NCBI GenBank assembly: GCA_002317435.1 | Contig: DCIQ01000205.1 | Coordinates: 23,508-30,260, forward strand | Reading direction: 5' to 3' | Source: Bacteroidales bacterium UBA1722 | GTDB taxonomy: Bacteria; Bacteroidota; Bacteroidia; Bacteroidales; UBA932 | Length of the DNA: 6,753 bases | In this document: piece after piece, positions 1-5,840 of the stretch | Layout: each line of letters opens with the position of its first letter | Position numbering within the stretch: position 1 is the first letter of the stretch | Notes under the pieces: generated by a model | Database searches by the model: none | Seen by the model: the letters and a program-made list of their open reading frames with translations, nothing else | What the model was told of the DNA's origin: nothing | Translations under genes and position numbers: made by a program

Positions 1-205
1 TGAGAAGGGGTGCTGCACATCGCACTCCTTGTAGCCTCCCTAATGTGCACGACCCCTGCCTGGAGGCCCTTCCTAGAGGAGGTGCTGCACATCGCACCAC
101 CTGTGGACCCTCCTAATGTGTACGACCCCTGCCTGGAGGTCCTTCTGAGAGGGGGTGCTGCACATCGCACCCCTTGAGAGACCCCACCGATGTGCACGAC
201 CTTCT
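1..205. repeat. Tandem array of ~72-73 bp hairpin-forming units
   Basis: Three successive units begin at 1, 74 and 146 (periods 73 and 72 bp); the third decays after about 205 and the first is cut by the window edge. Each carries GTGCTGCACATCGCAC (starting at 10, 82 and 155) and, 22-24 bases after the left arm ends, a right arm of the form ATGTGCACGACC. The left arm GGGGTGCTGCACAT is complementary to the right arm ATGTGCACGACCCC apart from a central 2x2 mismatch, so each unit can fold into a 12-14 bp stem. In copy 2 the right arm has T for C, which keeps a G-U pair; in copy 3 an extra CG/CG lengthens the stem. The loops vary most; the linker CCTGCCTGGAGG with a following CCTTC is shared by copies 1 and 2. 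No protein-coding role is evident. I do not recognise the family. It could be a dispersed intergenic repeat, a structured RNA or a protein-binding array. Confidence 0.85.
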
Positions 206-220
206 GATTTTTCCGAAAGG

Positions 221-254
221 TTTACGGATTACCGGTATAATATCACTACTTTTG
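221..254 (+). promoter_or_regulatory. Candidate Bacteroidota-type promoter for the GH106-like gene
   Basis: TACTTTTG at 247-254 matches the Bacteroidota -7 pattern TAnnTTTG. TTTA at 221-224 is a one-mismatch version of the -33 TTTG element, with a 22 bp gap that is slightly longer than usual. A transcript would start near 261, downstream of the repeat array, giving a leader of about 170 bases to the chosen start at 431. The -7 match is clear; the -33 match is weak. Confidence 0.45.
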
Positions 255-430
255 TCAAGACGGCGGACATATTCATTAGCCGGATAAGTTTTATGATTTC
301 TTTTGGTCCATATTCCTTTTTTCATCAGTCACTCACCACCGGCGGGCTCCTTCTTCAAAAAGAAATCCGTCCTCGGAAATATTTCGTGAATCTTTACCAA
401 GTCGTTTTTCCGGCCCGATTCAGGAAACAT
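255..430 (+). other. Leader region with no separate gene; start-codon ambiguity for the next gene
   Basis: This stretch is open in the frame of the downstream glycosidase, with alternative in-frame starts at ATG 293 and GTG 386; the open frame even reaches back to a GTG at 155 inside the repeat array. A start at 155 or 293 would put an implausibly long segment before the signal peptide. A start at 386 would give an n-region rich in Arg and Lys (ARFRKH) before the hydrophobic core, which is attractive for a signal peptide. The ATG at 431 has AGGA five bases upstream. No riboswitch or terminator is recognisable here. Confidence 0.5.
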
Positions 431-3331
431 ATGGCGACCCTGTTCCTTATCATCTCTGCAATCGCACTTTTCACCGGATGCACCACCGGTAGAGATGAGA
501 ACTTCCGGAATCCTTCACCGGAGTCAGGAGTGAACTGCTGGTGGTGGTGGCTGAACGGCAATGTTACCCGGGAGGCCATAACTTCCGATCTCGAGGCCAT
601 GAAGGAAAAGGGCTTCCAGGGTGCTGTCATTTTCGATGCCGGCGGTCATAACCAACGTGGAAACAGTGATGTTCCGGCAGGTCCCCGTTTCGGGTCACCG
701 GAGTGGACAGACCTTTTCGTGTTCGCTCTCGACGAGGCGGAGAGACTCGGCCTCGAGATGAGTTTCAATATCCAGAGCGGATGGAATCTCGGAGGACCGG
801 TCGTCACACCGGAGCATGCGGCCAAATATCTGACATATTCTGAGAAACGGATTTCGGGAGGGGAAGAAGCGGATGTCATATTGGCACAGCCCGAATCTGC
901 CGAAGGATTTTACAGGGACATAGCCGTGCTGGCCGTCCCTCTGGATGCGGAACACGTGTCTCCCGAGCCGGTTCATTATCTCGAGCAGAAACTCAGCATA
1001 CACGAGCTGGGGGGAAGCGCTCCTGACTGCCGCTTCCTTCTGGACAACGGCGCTGAAGACGGCCGGGAGCCGGATGATGAGGATACTGTGTTCATAGTCA
1101 GCCATGGCGATATAGCGGATGTGAGTTCATCCATGGATGCAGCCGGGAGGTTCAGGTGGAACGCCCCGGAAGGGGAATGGGCGATTCTCCGGTTCGGATA
1201 TACCTGTACAGGAGCAGAAGTCTCCACGTCAAGTGATACCTGGAAAGGACTGGTTCTGGACTATCTTTCCACTGATGCCATCGACTTCTATCTGGAGAAA
1301 GTGGTGGAACCTGTTCTCATCGCATCGGGGCATCATGTCGGGACCACTCTGAAATATATGGAAACGGACAGCTGGGAATGCGGGGGGATGAATTGGACCG
1401 ACAGATTCATCGACGACTTCAAAGAACTGAACGGATATGACATCCTCCCTTATCTTCCGGCGGCTGCAGGATATGTGGTGGATGACATGGCTTCCACCCA
1501 TGCTTTTCTGGCGGATTTCCGCAAGACGGTGGGATATGATGTGGCCCATAATCATTACGGGAGATTCTCCGATTATGCACATTCCCGCGGGATGGGTATA
1601 CTTCCGGAGTCTTCCGGTCCTCATGCAGGTCCCTTCGACGGAGTGCGGAACTATTCTTTCAGCGATATAGTGATGAGTGAATTCTGGGCCCCGTCGCCGC
1701 ATCGTCCCCGGGACAGCGACCGCTTTTTCCTGAAACAGGCATCTTCCGCAGCGCATATATACGGCAAGAAAATCGTGGGCGCGGAGTCTTTCACCACTAT
1801 AGGTCCCCACTGGAACGATGAGATCTGGAGCAGCCAGAAACCGGCCTTCGACCACGAGATATGTGCCGGACTGAACAGGGTTTATTTCCATACGTTCACC
1901 TGTTCTCCGCAGGAGATGGGACTTCCGGGACAGGAGTATTTCGCCGGGACCCACATCAACCCGCGTCTTACGTGGTGGGATGAATCCGGAGGTTTCATCG
2001 ACTATATGCATAGAGTCCAGTCCGTGGTCCAGGGTGCGCAGTTCTGCGGGGACGTGCTCTATTATTACGGGGACCATATACCGGTCATCTATCCGTACAA
2101 GCACTCGGATATGGCAGGGTGTATGCCGGGCTTCGACTATGATGTGACGAGCGAAGATGCTCTTCTGGATCTCTATACTGATGCCTGCGGCAATATATGT
2201 GCGCGGTCCGGAATGAAGTACCGTGTGCTGGTGCTCCCGGACCACAAGGTCCTGTCGTTGGCGGCATTGGAGAAAGTGGAGGAACTGCTGCGCGGGGGAG
2301 CGACCGTGACAGGTCCGAAACCTGAACGCTGTGTCTCTCTGAAGGGGGGCGTACAGGCTCGGGAGAGATTTTTCTCGCTTGCCGACAGTATCTGGGGGGA
2401 AGCTGCGGGGCAGGGTTCGGGGAAATATGGGGAAGGCACTGTCGTATGGGGTGCAAGAGCCGGAGAATACCTTCTTTCGAACGGAATCCGACAGGATTTC
2501 GCCGTAGCGGAAGATCCCGGACTCGAAAATTTCGACTTCATCCACTATCGTTCGCACGGATGCGACATCTATTTCATCAGCAGCTTCGAGGATGAGGAAC
2601 GTATGGTGAACTGTACCTTCCGTGTGTCTGGGAAGGCTCCCGAACTATGGGATGCTATGGACGGAAGTATCAGAGAGGCGGGAGAGTTCTCACAGGAGAA
2701 CGGATGCACCACGATTCCGCTCCGATTCGGACCGTGCGGAAGCGCGATAGTGGTATTCGACAGGAAAATATCCACGGACGCCTGCGGCGACGGAAGTCAT
2801 AATTATGATGATTACAGATTCTGCAGAAGCCTGGAAGGTCCCTGGAACGTGGCCTTCGACCCCCTCCTGGGAGGACCGGAATCCGCAGTGTTCGACACGC
2901 TGTCCGACTGGACACTCTCTGCAGATGAAGGAATCAGGCATTATTCGGGTCCGGCTGTCTATTCCTGCAGTTTTGACTTCGACACCGACACTGAGGGACA
3001 GAGATACTTCATCTCTTTGGGCAGCGTCAAGGATGTGGGTATGGCTTCGGTCAGTGTGAACGGAAAGGAAATGGGCTCCGTCTGGATGAAACCTTTCAGG
3101 CTGGAGATAACCGAAGCCCTCAGACAGGGAAAGAACGATATCTCCATCAGGGTAGTCAACTCCTGGTACAACAGGGTGGCCGGGGACCGGTTGAATCCGG
3201 ACGGGAAGCATTTCACATCGACGAACATAAATCTGGCCGTCGATTATCGCGGCCGTCCCGCCACGACCATAGAGCTGTCGCCTTCCGGGCTGCTCGGCCC
3301 TGTGGAAATCCTGTCCCGGGCCGGCCGATAG
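431..3331 (+). CDS. GH106-like glycoside hydrolase, probable lipoprotein (alpha-L-rhamnosidase-type)
   Basis: A 966-residue protein from the chosen start. Residues 1-17 form a short hydrophobic segment ending in FTGC, a lipobox-like site with Cys17 as the probable lipidated residue. The segment lacks a positive charge when read from 431, so GTG 386 may be the true start. The mature N-terminus has the four-tryptophan run W37-W40 followed by LNGNVT and a 'DLEAMKEKGFQGAVIFD' stretch, which I associate with GH106 and related large (alpha/beta)8 glycosidases. Further acidic motifs are ETDSWE (311-316) followed by NWTDRF, LPESSGPH with E393, SEFW with E417, and GAESFT with E452; the catalytic pair should be among these, but I cannot assign it without an alignment. 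Residues from about 797 to the end resemble a galactose-binding-like beta-sandwich (GPW...VSVNGKEMGSVWMKPFR...SWYNR), as in many such enzymes. Characterised GH106 members remove alpha-L-rhamnose from plant pectin by an inverting mechanism; substrate here is inferred only. It is transcribed convergently with the phosphatase gene, 15 bp away. Confidence 0.85.
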   Translation: MATLFLIISAIALFTGCTTGRDENFRNPSPESGVNCWWWWLNGNVTREAITSDLEAMKEKGFQGAVIFDAGGHNQRGNSDVPAGPRFGSPEWTDLFVFALDEAERLGLEMSFNIQSGWNLGGPVVTPEHAAKYLTYSEKRISGGEEADVILAQPESAEGFYRDIAVLAVPLDAEHVSPEPVHYLEQKLSIHELGGSAPDCRFLLDNGAEDGREPDDEDTVFIVSHGDIADVSSSMDAAGRFRWNAPEGEWAILRFGYTCTGAEVSTSSDTWKGLVLDYLSTDAIDFYLEKVVEPVLIASGHHVGTTLKYMETDSWECGGMNWTDRFIDDFKELNGYDILPYLPAAAGYVVDDMASTHAFLADFRKTVGYDVAHNHYGRFSDYAHSRGMGILPESSGPHAGPFDGVRNYSFSDIVMSEFWAPSPHRPRDSDRFFLKQASSAAHIYGKKIVGAESFTTIGPHWNDEIWSSQKPAFDHEICAGLNRVYFHTFTCSPQEMGLPGQEYFAGTHINPRLTWWDESGGFIDYMHRVQSVVQGAQFCGDVLYYYGDHIPVIYPYKHSDMAGCMPGFDYDVTSEDALLDLYTDACGNICARSGMKYRVLVLPDHKVLSLAALEKVEELLRGGATVTGPKPERCVSLKGGVQARERFFSLADSIWGEAAGQGSGKYGEGTVVWGARAGEYLLSNGIRQDFAVAEDPGLENFDFIHYRSHGCDIYFISSFEDEERMVNCTFRVSGKAPELWDAMDGSIREAGEFSQENGCTTIPLRFGPCGSAIVVFDRKISTDACGDGSHNYDDYRFCRSLEGPWNVAFDPLLGGPESAVFDTLSDWTLSADEGIRHYSGPAVYSCSFDFDTDTEGQRYFISLGSVKDVGMASVSVNGKEMGSVWMKPFRLEITEALRQGKNDISIRVVNSWYNRVAGDRLNPDGKHFTSTNINLAVDYRGRPATTIELSPSGLLGPVEILSRAGR

Positions 3332-3346
3332 AGGGAGCATCGATTA

Positions 3347-4204
3347 TTATTGCCCGGAGGGCAATATCTGAGATATCCGGGCTTCCTCCAGCAGGCATCC
3401 CAGTTCTTCGATGTCCCTGCAGATGAAGGTGGGCCGGTTTTCGGCGGCCATGGCGGTTTCTGCGGTGGTTTCGCCCGAGAGGACCAGAACCCCGCACGCA
3501 CCGGCGTTGAGTGCGGTCTGCACGTCGGTGTAGATGCGGTCACCCACCATCGCCGTCTCGGAGGGTTTCAGTCCCATGCGGCTGATGACACCGTAGAGGA
3601 TGTCGGGATTCGGCTTGCCTATTATCACGTCCGGTTTCCGTCCGGTGGCCCCTTCGAGGCAGGCACAGATGGAGCCGCAGTCGATCAGGATGGTTTCCTC
3701 GTCGGTGGGACATACCCAGTCGGGATTGGTGGCGATGTAAGGAATCCCCTTTGATATCCACCAGGCGCAGCGGCACAGGCGGGAATAGACGAGACTCTTG
3801 TCGAAGGCTGCGACCACCAGATCCGGGATGTCATCCGGAGTGTCGGCGCAGGAGATGAATCCGGCATCCCGGAACTGGGAGATCATCGACGGAGTTCCGA
3901 GGAGGAAAAGCTTCTCCGCCGACGGGAAATGAGTTTTTATATAGTCGATGGCTGCCGTGGTGGTGCTGTACATCTGTTCGGGGGTGCAGGGGATACCCAT
4001 CCGCACCAGTTTGGCGATATAGTCGTCGATGGACTGGGAAGGGTTGTTGGTCAGAAACGAATATGTTATCCCGAGCCGGTCCAGCTTCTTCAGAAACGGG
4101 ACGGTATATGGGAAAAGTGTCTTTCCCATATAAATCGTTCCGTCCATATCGAGCGCGATATGTTTCAGACCGCGCAGAATCTGTTTCTCCGGGTCAGTCA
4201 TCAT
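3347..4204 (-). CDS. HAD superfamily subfamily IIA phosphatase (NagD / 4-nitrophenylphosphatase-like)
   Basis: A 285-residue soluble protein with no signal peptide, so probably cytoplasmic. All HAD motifs are present: motif I DMDGT with nucleophile D19 and acid/base D21; motif II FLTNN with T52; motif III lysine K197 in GKPNPDI; and motif IV GDRIYTD with D222 and D227 for magnesium. The segment between motifs II and III (about 60-190), containing FDKSLVYSRLCRCAWWISKGIPYIATNPD, is the C2A-type cap that defines subfamily IIA. The length is slightly above the roughly 250-270 residues usual for NagD-like proteins. Family members dephosphorylate small metabolites including nucleotides, phosphoglycolate and glycerol-3-phosphate; substrate cannot be read from sequence. 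The start ATG overlaps the stop of the transporter gene by 4 bp (ATGA), which points to one mRNA and translational coupling. A second ATG follows at once (4201), shortening the product by one residue. The pairing suggests it acts on the imported organophosphate. Confidence 0.9.
   Translation of the reverse strand: MMTDPEKQILRGLKHIALDMDGTIYMGKTLFPYTVPFLKKLDRLGITYSFLTNNPSQSIDDYIAKLVRMGIPCTPEQMYSTTTAAIDYIKTHFPSAEKLFLLGTPSMISQFRDAGFISCADTPDDIPDLVVAAFDKSLVYSRLCRCAWWISKGIPYIATNPDWVCPTDEETILIDCGSICACLEGATGRKPDVIIGKPNPDILYGVISRMGLKPSETAMVGDRIYTDVQTALNAGACGVLVLSGETTAETAMAAENRPTFICRDIEELGCLLEEARISQILPSGQ
3348..3366. terminator. Short hairpin at the convergent gene junction
   Basis: TATTGCCC (3348-3355), a GGA loop and GGGCAATA (3359-3366) form a perfect 8 bp stem. 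It lies just past the glycosidase stop on the plus strand and overlaps the last codons and stop of the phosphatase on the minus strand. A symmetric stem between convergent genes would suit a bidirectional terminator. No clear T-tract follows on either strand, so it is not a canonical intrinsic terminator. A smaller stem, ATATC/GATAT (3364-3376), adjoins it. Confidence 0.4.
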
Positions 4205-5685
4205 TCGCTCTTCTGCAGGCTTTCGGTGTATTTCTGAGCCCTTTCGTAACCGTCACGCGGAGCTTTCCACATCGTGAGGAATATCAGGGAACCGATGATG
4301 CCCACGGCGATGAACATTATGAATACCCAGTTCCATCCGAACTTGTCGGCTATGTTTCCCACCAGCAGGGCGGACAGGGCTGAACCGGTGTATCCGAGGA
4401 CTCCGACCAGTCCGTTCGAGGTGGCTGACGCCTCTTTGGTGGACTGGTTGGCCGACCCGATTCCTATAAGGGCCTGGGGACCGTAGATGCAGAAACCTGC
4501 CAGCGCGAGGATGCAGACGCTTGGAACCGCAGGCATGTCGACCAGTGCGAAGATCGTAAAGAACACTGAGGCTCCTATCATGCTGAACAGACACATTCTG
4601 TGAGCTTTTCCCTTGAAAAACCGGTCTGTGGCCCAGCCTGCGAAGATGGTGCCGACTATGGCCATGATTTCGAACGTGGCCACACTGATGGAAGCCGCCT
4701 TGATGTCCATTCCGCGGTCTTCGGTGAGGAACTTGGGCCCCCAGTCAAGTACTCCCATACGGAGAATATAGACGAAGATGTTGGCGACGGCGAATGTCCA
4801 GATCCATCTGTTCTTGAAAACCATGTGAACGAGGAATCCCTTGTGGGCACCTTTCCTGCCTTTAATCTCTTCCTTCCCGGTGTGAGTTCCTTCCAGTTCG
4901 GGAAGACCTACGCTCTGAGGAGTGTCGTACAGGGCTATCAGAGAAAGTGCCGCTCCGGCGATGGCTGCGAATCCGGGGAGGAAGAAACACCATCTCCAGG
5001 CTCCGTAGTGGGTGGCGTAGCTCATCACCTTGGCGGTCTGGTCGGCGGCGCCGAGGGAGTCCCATCCGCTGATGCTTCCTGCCAGATTCTCAGTGATACG
5101 TGCCACTATCGAGGAATTGCCGCTCATGTCGGCACCCATATTGGTCATGATCAGACCGCAGATGACTACGGCAAGACTGGCTCCGATGGAATGGGATGTG
5201 TTCCAGATGCTCATCTTTGTGGCCAGTTCCCCCGGGGCGATCCACTGGGGCAGCATTCTGGCGCACGGAGGGTATCCGCATCCCTGGAAATACTGGTTCA
5301 GCACCATGGTGACTCCGAACACGAGAATCAGCATGTTGACGAACTGGGGACCGTCGTCCACTCCTGTAACGGCATAGCTGAGCTCGATTCCGAAACCCAT
5401 GCAGAAGTTGGAGATGGCGCACAGAATCAGACCTATGGCCATAAATACCTTGGTGCTGATCCTTTCGACGATGAAGCCGTTGATGAACCGGCTCAGGCCG
5501 TAGATGAGCGAACCGATGAAGATGATGATACCGAAATCGGTGTTGGTGATTCCATACTCGGCGGTGAGTCCCGGCATCGCGATGGAAAAGTTCTTCCTGA
5601 CGAAGTAGAACATCGAGTAAACTATCATCGAAACCACGATGATGTGCCACTGCCAGGCCTTGAAGTTGTTTTTGTATCTGCCCAT
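4201..5685 (-). CDS. MFS organophosphate:phosphate antiporter (GlpT/UhpT-type, OPA family)
   Basis: A 494-residue, highly hydrophobic protein with a 12-helix MFS pattern, for the inner membrane. The N-terminal VRKNFSIAMP with R30 and the TM7 motif YILRMGVLDW with R309 correspond to the two phosphate-binding arginines of E. coli GlpT (R45 and R269). IWNTSHSIG with H165 matches the conserved GlpT histidine region, and QGCGYPPCARMLPQW is also GlpT-like. The GlpT lysine in its SKF motif is arginine here (R66 in LSRFING). Family members exchange external glycerol-3-phosphate or hexose-6-phosphate for internal phosphate; the exact substrate is inferred, with glycerol-3-phosphate favoured by resemblance. 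An insertion of about 50 residues lies between TM5 and TM6, and the central loop is charged. The ATG at 5685 was chosen because a TTG alternative at 5742 lies upstream of the predicted promoter element. It is the first gene of a two-gene operon with the phosphatase. Confidence 0.9.
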   Translation of the reverse strand: MGRYKNNFKAWQWHIIVVSMIVYSMFYFVRKNFSIAMPGLTAEYGITNTDFGIIIFIGSLIYGLSRFINGFIVERISTKVFMAIGLILCAISNFCMGFGIELSYAVTGVDDGPQFVNMLILVFGVTMVLNQYFQGCGYPPCARMLPQWIAPGELATKMSIWNTSHSIGASLAVVICGLIMTNMGADMSGNSSIVARITENLAGSISGWDSLGAADQTAKVMSYATHYGAWRWCFFLPGFAAIAGAALSLIALYDTPQSVGLPELEGTHTGKEEIKGRKGAHKGFLVHMVFKNRWIWTFAVANIFVYILRMGVLDWGPKFLTEDRGMDIKAASISVATFEIMAIVGTIFAGWATDRFFKGKAHRMCLFSMIGASVFFTIFALVDMPAVPSVCILALAGFCIYGPQALIGIGSANQSTKEASATSNGLVGVLGYTGSALSALLVGNIADKFGWNWVFIMFIAVGIIGSLIFLTMWKAPRDGYERAQKYTESLQKSE

Positions 5686-5719
5686 ATGCGGATATGTATT
5701 GTCGGTTGGTTGTCGTCCC

Positions 5720-5727
5720 CAAATATA
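5720..5727 (-). promoter_or_regulatory. Bacteroidota -7 element for the transporter-phosphatase operon
   Basis: Read on the minus strand this is TATATTTG, a perfect TAnnTTTG match. It would start transcription near 5713 and leave a leader of about 28 bases to ATG 5685. No good -33 TTTG is found at 19-21 bp; the nearest TTTG is only 12 bp upstream. Weak -33 matching can mean that an activator is needed. Confidence 0.5.
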
Positions 5728-5736
5728 AGAACTTTT

Positions 5737-5762
5737 TGTCAAATGGGCGGCCGGTCTGTCAA
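5737..5762. promoter_or_regulatory. TGTCAA direct repeat between divergent promoters (possible operator)
   Basis: TGTCAA occurs at 5737-5742 and 5757-5762, exactly 20 bp (about two helical turns) apart, flanking a GC-rich centre GGGCGGCCGG. The pair lies where the -33 regions of both divergent promoters should be. Two hexamers can coincide by chance; the position and phasing are what make it notable. Read on the minus strand they are TTGACA, but neither is at correct -35 spacing. Confidence 0.3.
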
Positions 5763-5768
5763 TTTTGA

Positions 5769-5776
5769 TATCTTTG
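5769..5776 (+). promoter_or_regulatory. Bacteroidota -7 element for the GH97 gene
   Basis: TATCTTTG is a perfect TAnnTTTG match. Transcription would begin near 5783, giving a leader of about 58 bases to ATG 5841 that includes the whole 8-bp repeat tract. No good -33 TTTG is present at standard spacing. Confidence 0.5.
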
Positions 5777-5794
5777 CAGAAGACAAATCTTTAT

Positions 5795-5834
5795 GTAATC
5801 AAGTAATCAAGTCATCAAGTCATCAAGTCATCAA
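5795..5834 (+). repeat. Five tandem copies of an 8-bp repeat GT(A/C)ATCAA
   Basis: The copies are GTAATCAA twice, then GTCATCAA three times, ending six bases before the GH97 ATG, with a degenerate remnant ATCAGT in between. All five are exact except for one A/C position that changes once along the array. The tract occupies most of the predicted 5' UTR and contains no Shine-Dalgarno sequence. A perfect short tandem repeat of this kind can gain or lose units by replication slippage; here that would change leader length and not reading frame. Confidence 0.9.
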
Positions 5835-5840
5835 ATCAGT

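Noticed and set aside
1..205. CRISPR-like appearance: conserved ~49 bp blocks separated by 22-24 bp variable stretches
   Set aside because: The variable stretches still share sequence (all start CGCAC), the blocks are imperfect and too long for a usual repeat, and no cas gene is present; hairpin tandem repeats explain it better.
113..325. Basic 70-residue open frame on the minus strand upstream of the GH106-like gene
   Set aside because: The first ~45 residues look passably protein-like, but the C-terminal third is translated repeat array, no promoter is visible for it, and I recognise no family. Conservation in relatives would be needed to revive it.
539..550. TGG trinucleotide repeat
   Set aside because: It encodes the WWWW motif expected at this place in GH106-like proteins, so it is explained by protein constraint.
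1229..2557. 442-codon open frame on the minus strand inside the GH106-like gene
   Set aside because: It lies wholly antisense to a recognisable enzyme, its translation is Arg/His/Pro-rich without any familiar motif, and it is a typical shadow of GC-rich coding DNA.
5686..5742. N-terminal extension of the transporter starting at TTG 5742
   Set aside because: The predicted transcription start near 5713 lies downstream of it, the start codon is TTG, and the extra 19 residues resemble no part of GlpT.
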